Positions 45,220 through 53,905 of a stretch of DNA of 64,000 nt are shown piece after piece. Position 1 is the first letter of the stretch. Every line of letters starts with the position of its first letter. The notes under the pieces are model-generated. The model made no database searches and was not told the origin of the DNA. It saw nothing but the letters and a program-made list of their open reading frames with translations. The stretch covers positions 2,666,001 through 2,730,000 of the forward strand of contig NZ_BKZW01000001.1 of assembly GCF_008974265.1 (NCBI RefSeq). The letters run 5' to 3'. Position numbers and translations under genes: made by a program. The DNA comes from Dictyobacter vulcani. GTDB lineage: Bacteria; Chloroflexota; Ktedonobacteria; Ktedonobacterales; Ktedonobacteraceae.

Positions 45220-46590
45220 ATGTCGGAACACAAAATCCTTTCCCGCCAAGCCTGCCTTTTCCTGGTCCTGGTCATCTTTCTGAATACAGCTTATACCCTG
45301 AACCGTTTCTCAGAAGTATCCGCAGACAGCGCCAGGCCTGCCTTTCATCAACACAAAGTTAATCACGATATTCAGTATAACTATCTGGGACGAACAGCTG
45401 ATATCATCAGTGAATGCCAGCAAAAAATGGCCCCTAAGGTTTGTTATGGCCCGGAACAAATACGTAACGCGTACAATATAAAATCCTTACCAGGACAGAA
45501 TATTACCGGAAAGGGGCGCACTATTGTCATTTCGAGCGCCTTTCAATCGCCCCAGTTGCGCCATGATCTGGCTACCTTTGATACTCTCTTCAACCTTCCT
45601 TCCACGCCTTTGACGATTGTTGCCCCGCAGGGAGTACCGGATTGGGATCCCAACAATAAGACACAGGCCATCTGGTCCGCTGAAACGGCGCTGGATGTCG
45701 AGTGGGCTCATGTGATCGCGCCTGATGCCGGGATTGTCGTGGTCGAGGGCAAAAGCGATAATGATAATGATATGGTTGCGGCCCTGCAATATGCTGTGGA
45801 TAAAAATCTGGGTGATGTGATCTCGATGAGTTTCGGGGAAGGTGAAAATTGTCCCAAACCCGCGTGGTCACAGGCCTGGCATGCTGTCCTTAGCGCCGCC
45901 ACGCAGAAGAATATGACCTTGATTGCAGCCTCCGGTGATAGCGGAGCAGCTCAAACAAGTTGTGATGATAAGTCCTGGCAGAAGATGGTTTCGACTCCCG
46001 CCTCAGATCCGCTGGTGACCAGTGTCGGTGGGACAACCCTTAATGCCGATCCAGTAACCGGTGCCTATCATAGTGAAACTGCCTGGAATGATGCGACAAC
46101 CCAATCAGCCAGTGGGGGAGGATTCAGCTCTGCTATTTTAAGACCATCGTATCAGGTAGAGGCTGCCCTTCCTGACGCTGGACGCGGCGTGCCGGATGTT
46201 GCTTATAACAGCTCGATGGATCATGGCGTGCTCTGTATCTGGTCCGATGGGCCAGGAGGATCCAATGGCGTCTATCTCTTTGGTGGCACCAGCGCAGGAG
46301 CTCCACAGTGGGCGGCCATTGCGATTCTGGCAGATCAAGCCGCCAATAAGCGTCTTGGCTCTATCAATCCCCTCATTTACAAAATTGGTAAAAACCCATT
46401 ATTATACCAGTTTGCATTTCATGACATCGTATCAGGAAACAATACCGTGAACCTGAGCGCCACCAGCAAGAGTCCGCAAACGGTGCAGGGATATGAAGCC
46501 CGTCCCGGTTGGGATGCTGCCACCGGTTGGGGTTCACCCAACGCAGGTATCCTGGTGCCTCTACTGGCGAAGTTAGCCAACGCCAAATAG
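45220..46590 (+). CDS. Secreted S53 (sedolisin) serine-carboxyl protease
   Basis: A 456-residue exported protease, normally acid-active. The ATG at 45220 has AGGAG ten bases upstream; the frame extends to 45163 but without support. Residues 1-35 hold a signal peptide. The catalytic triad positions are visible: Glu and Asp in SAETALDVEWAH, and Ser in FGGTSAGAPQWAAI, with the oxyanion Asp in ASGDSGA. A calcium-binding C-terminus (FHDIVSGNN...GWDAATGWGSP) is complete. The usual N-terminal inhibitory prodomain (about 170-200 residues) is absent, leaving only about 60 residues between the signal and the catalytic domain. Confidence 0.9.
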   Translation: MSEHKILSRQACLFLVLVIFLNTAYTLNRFSEVSADSARPAFHQHKVNHDIQYNYLGRTADIISECQQKMAPKVCYGPEQIRNAYNIKSLPGQNITGKGRTIVISSAFQSPQLRHDLATFDTLFNLPSTPLTIVAPQGVPDWDPNNKTQAIWSAETALDVEWAHVIAPDAGIVVVEGKSDNDNDMVAALQYAVDKNLGDVISMSFGEGENCPKPAWSQAWHAVLSAATQKNMTLIAASGDSGAAQTSCDDKSWQKMVSTPASDPLVTSVGGTTLNADPVTGAYHSETAWNDATTQSASGGGFSSAILRPSYQVEAALPDAGRGVPDVAYNSSMDHGVLCIWSDGPGGSNGVYLFGGTSAGAPQWAAIAILADQAANKRLGSINPLIYKIGKNPLLYQFAFHDIVSGNNTVNLSATSKSPQTVQGYEARPGWDAATGWGSPNAGILVPLLAKLANAK

Positions 46591-46744
46591 ATAGGTTTGG
46601 AGCAGGCGCTGCTTTATTGTGATCCCCAAAAAAATCTGATATAGTGAACGGGTACAAGTTTATTTTCTGCTTCCACAGCAAGTGCTGCCTGGCGGTGCAA
46701 GCTGGAGCAGGCATGTCTGTTGAAACGCACTGGAGTATTTGGGA

Positions 46745-47863
46745 ATGACAACAAACGACAGCGCTGTCTTGCCACTGAAGCGAACTCCTCTTTATGAGCA
46801 ACATCGTGCCCTGGGGGCGCGATTGGTGGAGTTTGGTGGTTGGGAGATGCCAGTACAGTATAGCGGGATCTTAAGTGAGCATCAGGCGGTTCGTACGCGA
46901 GCTGGCCTCTTTGATGTTTCGCATATGGGCGAGTTTAAAGTCGAGGGCGAGGATTCCCTGGCCTTTCTGCAATATCTGGTCCCGAATGATGTGTCCCGCC
47001 TTGCTATCCAACAGGCACTGTATACCCAACTGTGTCTACCCGATGGCAACGTCATCGACGATCTCTTGATCTATCATCTGGCGGAAAATCATTATATGCT
47101 GGTTGTGAATGCAGCCAATATCGATAAAGACTTCGCCTGGGTGCAGGAGCAAGCGCAGCGTTTCCAGCATGTTTCGATTACAAATCAATCGGATACTACT
47201 GCCCTGATTGCTTTACAGGGTCCACTGGCGCTCACTATTCTACAACCATTGACCAGAATTGCGTTAGAAGAGATCACGTATTATCATTTTGTGCCGGGAG
47301 AAGTCGCGGGCATTCATTGTCTTATTTCGCGCACCGGCTATACTGGCGAAGATGGTTTTGAGCTCTATTGTGCGTCCGCTGACGTGGCCCGACTGTGGGA
47401 TGAGATTCTGGTGGCTGGCAAGCCACAGGGACTCTTACCCGCCGGACTTGGAGCCAGGGATACTTTGCGGTTAGAGGCTGGCCTCTGCCTGTATGGCCAT
47501 GAATTGGATGAGCAGACCAATCCTCTGGAAGCCCGCCTGGGCTGGACGGTCAAGTTCAAGAAAGGTTCTTTCATCGGGAGCGATGTGCTCAAGCAAGTGA
47601 AAGAGCAAGGCCCCAAACGGTTACTGGTTGGTATTCAATTGTTAGAGCGTGGCGTGCCGCGTGGTGGCTATCCACTATATACAGGCGATCAACAGATTGG
47701 TCAATTAACCAGCGGCGCACCTGGTCCTACTGTACAGCAGAATATTGGCATGGGATATGTTGAGACCGCCCATGCGGTCACAGGTAACCAGATCCTGGTT
47801 GATATTCGTGGTAAACGTGTGCCTGCTCAGATCGTGGCATTACCTTTTTATAAGCGAAAATAA
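46745..47863 (+). CDS. gcvT: Aminomethyltransferase, glycine cleavage T protein
   Basis: A 372-residue T protein, transferring the aminomethyl carbon from lipoyl-H protein to tetrahydrofolate and releasing ammonia. Motifs: LGARLVEFGGWEMPVQYSGI at the N-terminus, LFDVSHMGEFKV, the RTGYTGEDGFELYC folate region, and GLGARDTLRLEAGLCLYG. I use ATG 46745; a TTG six bases earlier is also open. I looked upstream for a glycine riboswitch and saw none. gcvH follows by 28 bases. Confidence 0.96.
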   Translation: MTTNDSAVLPLKRTPLYEQHRALGARLVEFGGWEMPVQYSGILSEHQAVRTRAGLFDVSHMGEFKVEGEDSLAFLQYLVPNDVSRLAIQQALYTQLCLPDGNVIDDLLIYHLAENHYMLVVNAANIDKDFAWVQEQAQRFQHVSITNQSDTTALIALQGPLALTILQPLTRIALEEITYYHFVPGEVAGIHCLISRTGYTGEDGFELYCASADVARLWDEILVAGKPQGLLPAGLGARDTLRLEAGLCLYGHELDEQTNPLEARLGWTVKFKKGSFIGSDVLKQVKEQGPKRLLVGIQLLERGVPRGGYPLYTGDQQIGQLTSGAPGPTVQQNIGMGYVETAHAVTGNQILVDIRGKRVPAQIVALPFYKRK

Positions 47864-47891
47864 TGGGTCCTAATGAAGGGAGAAATGAACG

Positions 47892-48287
47892 ATGGCTAGC
47901 CTGAATCATCCTGGCGACCTGAAATATAGCAAAACTGATGAATGGGTGCGTGTTGAAGGGGACGAAGTGGTAATTGGTATTACTGATTACGCCCAGGATC
48001 AACTCGGAGATATCGTCTATGTGGAGTTGCCCTGGGAGAGCGGTGAAAATATTGCGTTCGAGGGTAAATTTGGCGATATCGAATCAGTTAAAGCTACCTC
48101 GGAGCTGATGTCGCCTTTAAGTGGCGATGTGATTGGTTCCAATGAAGAACTGAAAGAGCATCCTGAATATATCAATGACTATCCTTATGAAAAAGGTTGG
48201 ATGGTGCGACTGAAGCTTTCGGATCCCAGCCAGCTTGATAATCTTTTGAACGCTGACCAATACCTGGAATATTTACAGGGTCGCTAA
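47892..48287 (+). CDS. gcvH: Glycine cleavage H protein
   Basis: A 131-residue lipoyl carrier. The lipoylation lysine is Lys67 in DIESVKATSEL. The opening LKYSKTDEWVRVEGDEVVIGITDYAQDQLGDIVYVELP is standard. It shuttles the aminomethyl group between P, T and L proteins. It is followed by a classical terminator, so gcvPA-gcvPB form a separate transcript. Confidence 0.97.
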   Translation: MASLNHPGDLKYSKTDEWVRVEGDEVVIGITDYAQDQLGDIVYVELPWESGENIAFEGKFGDIESVKATSELMSPLSGDVIGSNEELKEHPEYINDYPYEKGWMVRLKLSDPSQLDNLLNADQYLEYLQGR

Positions 48288-48311
48288 ACAACCCCGCAAC
48301 CGAACTTTTAA

Positions 48312-48343
48312 GCTCTCTCGCATATACGAGAGAGCCTTTTTTT
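48312..48343 (+). terminator. Intrinsic terminator of gcvTH
   Basis: GCTCTCTCG (48312-48320) and CGAGAGAGC (48327-48335), a perfect 9-bp stem with a 6-base loop, followed by CTTTTTTTG. It lies 24 bases after the gcvH stop. Confidence 0.92.
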
Positions 48344-48444
48344 GCCTCTGGCTGGACGTTCGAGCAGGCAGGCGCGTTGTTGGACGGGAACGGGTCAGCG
48401 CTGCGGTGGAACCTGCTCGGACGCGAAGAGGTTGCAGCGACCAG

Positions 48445-48737
48445 CGCCAATACATTTCGGTTATGGATGGAATGGCTACAATGGTGGCATGATCATGAAG
48501 CAACGCATGCAAAAATGATCAAGAGAGATACAAATGGTAGGTTCGACCTTTTGGGTCGATTGTCTCCCCCACACGAACGCATTGCCTAACATGGCATAGC
48601 TTGCTCATGGTCAAGCAAGGATAGTATGAAGGGAACCAATCGACCCAAAGGGTCGAACTACTTTCGTTCATCTCCTCTAGGGATCAAACCGTCCCTGGGC
48701 TTAAGCGAAACGTATTGGCGACCAGCGCTGCCGGTAC
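48445..48737. repeat. Decayed inverted-repeat element enclosing a REPIN-like pair
   Basis: CGCCAATACATTTCGGTTA (48445-48463) is an inverted match (17 of 19) of the segment at 48702-48720. The right edge (48700-48737) equals that of the element at 19289-19326 at 34 of 38 bases. The REPIN-like copy B lies inside. Together they fill most of the 811-base gap between gcvH and gcvPA. No gene is seen there. Confidence 0.65.
48537..48662. repeat. REPIN-like inverted pair, family 1, copy B
   Basis: Arms at 48537-48569 and 48630-48661 are inverted copies. Each starts GTAG(G)TTCGACC and folds as TCGACCC/GGGTCGA. Compared with copy A at 5674-5813, the stem has changed from TCGGCC/GGCCGA with both sides altered, keeping the pairing. 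Confidence 0.8.
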
Positions 48738-49098
48738 GATGGTTTTGGATATGTAGCCTCGATATGCGATATAATAGTAGCAACCATGAAAGAACAATAT
48801 AGAGCATGATTGTGTGCTGCGTTCTCAGGGCTATTGATGTATCGCGATGCCATGTGTGGAAAAACCAACTCTCTGTACCAGCTGAGACCTGGATAATCCG
48901 CTCACTTGTGCTGTCTTCCTCATGATTTTTGTCAACAGGTACGCCGCAAGAGGTAATCAAAAATAATCCATCATAGTAACGGAATGTGGCGGATTATGAT
49001 TGTTTACTTTGGTTATATCGTAGTAGTTCCCTTTATACACCGATCCGAAATAAGTCGAACTGTGTGGGAGCTTCTAGACCCAAGGGAGAGTTGACTGA

Positions 49099-50451
49099 AT
49101 GAGCTATGTGCCAAATACGCAAGAAGAGCAGCAGGCGATGCTGGAGAGTCTGGGTTTCTCTTCGCTAGACGATCTATTGACGCCTGTTCCTGCTGAGGTG
49201 CGTCTAAATGATCCTCTAGATCTGCCACCAGCCTTATCTGAACCGGACCTTAAGCGCCTGATGACGCGCATGGCCGCTAAAAATAGAAGTCTGGATACCA
49301 CGATCTCTTTTCTCGGTGCCGGAACATATGACCGCGCCATTCCGAGTGTTGTGCCGCATTTGCAGAACCGTTCTGAATTTGTTACCTCGTATACACCCTA
49401 TCAGCCAGAAGTCAGTCAGGGTATGTTGCAGGCGACCTATGAATTCCAGACGATGGTCTGCCAGGTGACTGGCATGGATATTGCGAATGCTTCGCTCTAT
49501 GATGGCTCAACTGCTGTGGTTGAGGCGGCATTGATGGCGTTAGGACCTGGTGGTCGTGGCGAGATCGTTATTTCAGCCGGTGTCGATCCACAATATCGCC
49601 GTGTGCTCCAAACCTATTCCTTTGCACGTGGCTTTACCATCAAGGAAGTGGGACTGGAGAACGGTGTTACCTCCCAGCAAGATTTACAGGCCGCGATCAG
49701 TAAAAACACAGCGGCCGTGGTTATTCAGCAGCCGAATTTCTTTGGCAACGTTGAAGATGTCCGCGCCATTGAACCGATTGCTCACCAGGGTAAAACGTTA
49801 TTTGTCTCAGTGATTACTGAGCCAGCCTCGCTGGGCGTGATCGCGCCTCCGGGAGATTATAACGTTGATATCGCGGTTGGCGAAATGATGAGCCTGGGCA
49901 ATAATATGAGCTATGGTGCTCCTGCGCTTGGCTTTATGGCTACCAAACAAAAGTTTATGCGCCTCTTACCCGGTCGTCTGGTTGGTCAGACCGTTGAAGA
50001 AGGTGGCAAGAAACAGACCGGCTATGTGCTCACCTTGCAGACCCGCGAACAGCACATTCGCCGCGAGCGTGCTACTTCCAATATCTGTACCAATCAATCT
50101 CTACTCGCCGTTGGAGCTACTATTTTTATGGCGGCCGTTGGTAAACAGGGTTTCCGTGAAATGGGAGAACTTTGTTTACAAAAAGCCCACTACGCCTTCC
50201 GACAGATCACCGCTATCCCTGGCTTCAAGGCCGCATTTACAGGACCCTTCTTTGATGAATTTGTGATCACATGTCCTGTTTCTAATGCAAAATTAGAGCA
50301 GTTGTTTGAGCGGGCAGGCATTATCGGTGGTTATCCACTGGCCGAAAGCTATCCTGGCATGGATAATCAGATGCTCTTCTGTGTAACGGAGACGCGTACA
50401 AAAGAAGATATCGATACCCTTGTGAGCGTGTTGAAAGAGGTGCAGGCATGA
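49099..50451 (+). CDS. gcvPA: Glycine dehydrogenase (decarboxylating) subunit 1
   Basis: The N-terminal half of P protein as a separate 450-residue subunit. Start ATG 49099 with AAGGGAG upstream. It has SYVPNTQEEQQAMLESLGFSSLDDL at the N-terminus, FLGAGTYDRAIPSVVPH, TSYTPYQPEVSQGMLQATYEFQT, and QQPNFFGNVEDV. This subunit lacks the PLP lysine but forms the enzyme with subunit 2. It overlaps gcvPB by four bases (ATGA), a translational coupling that keeps equal amounts of each. Confidence 0.96.
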   Translation: MSYVPNTQEEQQAMLESLGFSSLDDLLTPVPAEVRLNDPLDLPPALSEPDLKRLMTRMAAKNRSLDTTISFLGAGTYDRAIPSVVPHLQNRSEFVTSYTPYQPEVSQGMLQATYEFQTMVCQVTGMDIANASLYDGSTAVVEAALMALGPGGRGEIVISAGVDPQYRRVLQTYSFARGFTIKEVGLENGVTSQQDLQAAISKNTAAVVIQQPNFFGNVEDVRAIEPIAHQGKTLFVSVITEPASLGVIAPPGDYNVDIAVGEMMSLGNNMSYGAPALGFMATKQKFMRLLPGRLVGQTVEEGGKKQTGYVLTLQTREQHIRRERATSNICTNQSLLAVGATIFMAAVGKQGFREMGELCLQKAHYAFRQITAIPGFKAAFTGPFFDEFVITCPVSNAKLEQLFERAGIIGGYPLAESYPGMDNQMLFCVTETRTKEDIDTLVSVLKEVQA

Positions 50452-51935
50452 GCGTAGAATCATTAATTTTTGAAAAAGGCGCACCGGGACGGCGTGCCGC
50501 GACCATGCCAGCCATGGATGTACCGACCGAGCTGCTGGAGGATCTGATTCCTGCCAGTCTGCTGCGTGAAAAGCCTGCGGCCCTGCCTGAGGTCAGTGAG
50601 ATCGAGGTGGTGCGTCACTACACCCATCTCTCACAGCGCAACTTTGGCGTCGAGACCGGTTTTTATCCGCTCGGCTCCTGCACCATGAAATACAATCCCA
50701 AGATTAACGAAGACATGGCCGCCTTACCGGGCTTTGCCCATATTCATCCTTTGCAGCCTGTTCAGGACGCGCAAGGAGCGATCCAGCTTATGTTTGAGTT
50801 GGAGCGCTATCTGGCCGAGATCTCTAGCATGACCCGTGTGACCCTACAGCCATCGGCTGGTGCGCATGGTGAATTGACCGGATTGATGTTGATTAAAGCC
50901 TATCATCAGAGCAAGGGACAGGGACACCGTAATCTGGTCTTAATTCCGGACAACGCCCATGGCACCAATCCTGCCAGCGCGACTCTGGCTGATTATAAAG
51001 CTGTTGAAGTCCAGAGCGATGATACTACTGGTGGCATTGATATGGGACACCTCAAGACTCTCCTGGAGGCCCATGGAGACCATGTAGCTGCCATTATGTT
51101 AACTAATCCTAATACGCTGGGTCTTTTTGATGCCAATATCGCTGAGATTGGCCGTCAGATCCACGCGGTGGGTGGACAGCTCTATTATGATGGAGCCAAC
51201 GCGAATGCCGTACTCGGTATCACCCGTCCTGGTGATATGGGTTTTGATGTCGTTCACTTTAACCTGCATAAAACCTGTAGCACACCGCATGGTGGTGGTG
51301 GTCCCGGTGCCGGACCAATTGGCGTCAAAGCGCACCTGGTTCCTTTCCTGCCAGGACCTCTGCCCGCCAAGAATGCTGAGGGCTATTATTGGGAAGATGC
51401 CGGTCCGCAATCGATCGGTAAGGTACGAGCCAACCTGGGCAACTTCGGGGGCCTGGTACGAGCCTATACCTATATCCGCTCCAATGGTCCAGATGGCTTG
51501 CGCCATGTCTCTGAGAGCGCGATCCTGAACGCCAACTACCTCAGACAAGGGCTCTCGTCGGATTATGAGATTGCTTATCCACATATTTGTCAGCATGAAT
51601 TTGTGGCCACTGCACGCAAGCAGAAGGAAGAACACGGCGTAACCGCAACCGATATTGCCAAGCGTCTGCTCGACTATGGTATGTATGCACCAACCGTCTA
51701 CTTTCCATTGATCGTGCCAGAAGCCATGATGATCGAGCCGACTGAGACCGAGACGCGGGAATCCCTCGACAGCTTTATCAGCGTGATGAAGACCATTGCC
51801 GAGGAAGCGCGTACCAATCCCGAAATCGTCAAGACGGCGCCCCATACCACCGTTATTGGCCGCTTAGATCAGGCGCTGGCCGCCCGCAAACCCAACCTGC
51901 GCTGGAATCCCGGCCAGGAAGTAACCCATTCATAA
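50448..51935 (+). CDS. gcvPB: Glycine dehydrogenase (decarboxylating) subunit 2
   Basis: The catalytic C-terminal half of P protein, 495 residues. The PLP lysine is in VVHFNLHKTCSTPHGGGGPGAGP. Other features are GFYPLGSCTMKYNPK, TLQPSAGAHGELTGL and IPDNAHGTNPASA. It decarboxylates glycine and passes the aminomethyl group to the H protein. The L protein (dihydrolipoyl dehydrogenase) is not in the window. Confidence 0.97.
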   Translation: MSVESLIFEKGAPGRRAATMPAMDVPTELLEDLIPASLLREKPAALPEVSEIEVVRHYTHLSQRNFGVETGFYPLGSCTMKYNPKINEDMAALPGFAHIHPLQPVQDAQGAIQLMFELERYLAEISSMTRVTLQPSAGAHGELTGLMLIKAYHQSKGQGHRNLVLIPDNAHGTNPASATLADYKAVEVQSDDTTGGIDMGHLKTLLEAHGDHVAAIMLTNPNTLGLFDANIAEIGRQIHAVGGQLYYDGANANAVLGITRPGDMGFDVVHFNLHKTCSTPHGGGGPGAGPIGVKAHLVPFLPGPLPAKNAEGYYWEDAGPQSIGKVRANLGNFGGLVRAYTYIRSNGPDGLRHVSESAILNANYLRQGLSSDYEIAYPHICQHEFVATARKQKEEHGVTATDIAKRLLDYGMYAPTVYFPLIVPEAMMIEPTETETRESLDSFISVMKTIAEEARTNPEIVKTAPHTTVIGRLDQALAARKPNLRWNPGQEVTHS

Positions 51936-51942
51936 ACAAAAA

Positions 51943-51979
51943 AGCCAGCTTCCCTTTCCCCAGTGAAAGGAAGCTGGCT
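51943..51979 (-). terminator. Terminator between gcvPB and the response regulator
   Basis: AGCCAGCTTCC...GGAAGCTGGCT, a 15-bp stem with one bulged base and a CCCAGT loop. On the minus strand it runs into TTTTTTGTTT, so it should end the response regulator transcript; it also lies right after gcvPB and may serve both. Confidence 0.8.
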
Positions 51980-52099
51980 ACTAAACCTCTGCCAAAGTTC
52001 AAGCGAAAAGCAGGAAGCTGGCTACTAAACCTCTGCCAAAGTTCAAGCGAAAAGCAGGAAGCTGGCTACTAAACCTCTGCCAAAGTTCAAGCGAAAAGC
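51969..52099. repeat. 44-bp tandem repeat, three units
   Basis: A 44-base unit beginning GGAAGCTGGCTACTAAACCT is repeated three times without variation, at 51969-52012, 52013-52056 and 52057-52099 (the last one base short). The first unit starts inside the right arm of the terminator, suggesting the array grew by slippage from there. It has no spacers, so it is not a CRISPR. Confidence 0.95.
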
Positions 52100-52106
52100 T
52101 GGGGTG

Positions 52107-52187
52107 CAGGGGATGCAATCCCCTGACTGGGTTCCAGGGCTGTGCCCTGGCCTCTCCCCCCCCCCCCCTCTGCCCGCGTAGCGGGCA
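52107..52187. repeat. Hairpin cluster around a 13-C run
   Basis: Three perfect small hairpins, CAGGGGAT/ATCCCCTG (52107-52125), CCAGGGC/GCCCTGG (52134-52150) and TGCCCGC/GCGGGCA (52171-52187), with 13 consecutive C bases at 52156-52168 between the last two. It directly follows the tandem repeat. Confidence 0.85.
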
Positions 52188-52198
52188 ACATATTTGCC

Positions 52199-52576
52199 TT
52201 AAATATGCAAGTGTTGAGAAGGTAACAGGTATTTTGCTACCGTATCGATTAACGCATCAACATCAAAGGGTTTTTCAAGAAAACCGTCGGCCCCACCCGC
52301 CTCAGCAACTTTACTGGCATCTGAATGAGCGGAAAGCATGATTACTGGAATATGTCTTGTTGCGGGATTGCTTTTCAATGATTTACAGATATCCCGACCA
52401 TCGTCACCTGATAAAAGCACATCTAATAATATGAGATCTGGAAGATCATTCGTCAGGCTCTGGAGACAATCCCCATTTGTCGCCGTGCGTACGGTATATC
52501 CTTCGCCTTCTAAGACAATTTGAATGACTTCGATGATCCCCTCATCATCATCAACAACCAGGATGTGATGTCCCAT
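52199..52576 (-). CDS. Single-domain response regulator (CheY-like)
   Basis: A 125-residue receiver domain without an output domain. The acidic pocket is Asp10-Asp11, the phosphoacceptor is Asp52 in LLDVLLSGDDG, the conserved Ser/Thr is in MLSAHSD, and Lys102 is in FLEKPFD. It works by protein-protein contact or as a phosphorelay intermediate. The histidine kinase partner is not next to it. Confidence 0.94.
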   Translation of the reverse strand: MGHHILVVDDDEGIIEVIQIVLEGEGYTVRTATNGDCLQSLTNDLPDLILLDVLLSGDDGRDICKSLKSNPATRHIPVIMLSAHSDASKVAEAGGADGFLEKPFDVDALIDTVAKYLLPSQHLHI

Positions 52577-53233
52577 GTGTTTATCTCCTTTAAAGTTCTC
52601 ATGACTTTAGCTATACATGAGCTGGTGGCGGTAGTGAAAAGGAGAAGGTTTTCCCCAAAGCCTTCTATATTTTCTAGCCAGATTATCTACTCCCAATTGT
52701 ACCACTATTAGACTGTATGTCGTCATCTGGCAGGTTCTCCTTGGAGAAGTGGTCGCATAGAAATAGAAAGACGATTGGTTGCGTTCGTGCCACAAAAATT
52801 GGCTACATCCATCATGGAAATACGGATTGTACTCAAAGATGCTGTGATAAAAAGAAAAGGTGATAAAATAGCCCCGGCGGCTGAGAAGCATTTGAGTGCC
52901 TGTTGTCTGTACGCTTTACCAGGATTGCTGCCTGCCTACGCGAACCGGTGAAAGTAAGGAGTCTGTTCAATATAACGTATTGAAAAATGGGCCTGGATTT
53001 TCTACTCGGATTTCCATTATAGAATGCACTGAATAGAAACGCACTATATATATATGAATAGTATATATTCAACTCGGAATCGCTACAGCAATCAAGTTAC
53101 GGCATTTTAGTTTTCTAGCCAGAAATATTATACTCTAGTATAGCATAACAAAGCTGCCTGATTGGTACTAATGTTCATTGGTAGATTGTGGTACAGATAT
53201 TGGAGTAATCCGAGTTGATATATGCAGAGTTTT
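52577..53233. other. AT-rich intergenic region without a clear gene
   Basis: 657 bases of AT-rich sequence, including a TATATATATA run near 53045. The open frames here have no ribosome binding site and odd composition, so I do not call them genes. The response regulator promoter should be near 52600. Confidence 0.4.
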
Positions 53234-53881
53234 TTAGCTGGCCGTGTCAGTTTCCCAGGGAATTTTTTGCCAGCGATTAAGTTGAGCGAAACCAAAGCCT
53301 GCATCGACCAGCGTACCACGATAACCGGATGGAATCTGCTCAAAGTGTTCTGCCAGGGTACGAGGAAAAATGCCCAGATAAAAGATCCAGGGATCGCCAG
53401 CTTCCTCAACGATAACGCGCCAGGCCAGATTTTCTTGCCACTCATCAGTAAAGTAGGTACCAACCTCCTTAAATTCGCGGGCCAGCACCTGCAAAATCGC
53501 CCAGATACTCTGTCCTGATTCAAGTGAATATGGTTCTATCGACTCGCCCTCTTGTAACTGCTCAGTGTCTATCAGCAGATTAAAACCGATCCAGGAAGGA
53601 AGATCTCCCAGGCTGGGGATGGCGGGTTGGGTATAAAGTGAGATCTCAATCCCGGCACAGTCCAGGGCCGGTGCTCCTGGTGGAGATAGGAGCACCGGTG
53701 CCGCATAAATATCCCCAAAGGGATCATCGTCGTTTCTGGGCCATGAAATAGAGCTCACCCAATCCAACACATTCTGATCATCGCATCCTACTGATTGAAG
53801 CACCTGCTGATAACGTTTTAGCACGGCAGGAAATGTTTCCTGACTGCAGGAAGCATATGTTTGTATTTGTGCCTGTGACAT
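53234..53881 (-). CDS. Hypothetical protein downstream of gpsA
   Basis: A 215-residue protein I do not recognise. It is acidic, with no membrane segment or signal peptide. Composition is normal for the window and it lies 24 bases after gpsA on the same strand, so it is probably co-transcribed and real. Visible stretches such as LPSWIGFNLLIDTEQL and ISWPRNDDDPFGDIY carry no motif I know. Confidence 0.65.
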   Translation of the reverse strand: MSQAQIQTYASCSQETFPAVLKRYQQVLQSVGCDDQNVLDWVSSISWPRNDDDPFGDIYAAPVLLSPPGAPALDCAGIEISLYTQPAIPSLGDLPSWIGFNLLIDTEQLQEGESIEPYSLESGQSIWAILQVLAREFKEVGTYFTDEWQENLAWRVIVEEAGDPWIFYLGIFPRTLAEHFEQIPSGYRGTLVDAGFGFAQLNRWQKIPWETDTAS

Positions 53882-53905
53882 AGTCTTTTCTTTTTCTCCT
53901 CTGGC

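Noticed and set aside
46591..46744. Glycine riboswitch before gcvT
   Set aside because: I looked for the paired aptamer cores and a terminator; none is visible in this short leader.
51969..52099. Possible CRISPR array
   Set aside because: The 44-bp units are directly abutting and identical, with no spacers, and no cas genes are present.
52607..53072. Small open frames on the minus strand between the response regulator and the hypothetical gene
   Set aside because: They lack ribosome binding sites, have unusual composition with many aromatic and basic residues, and show no family resemblance.
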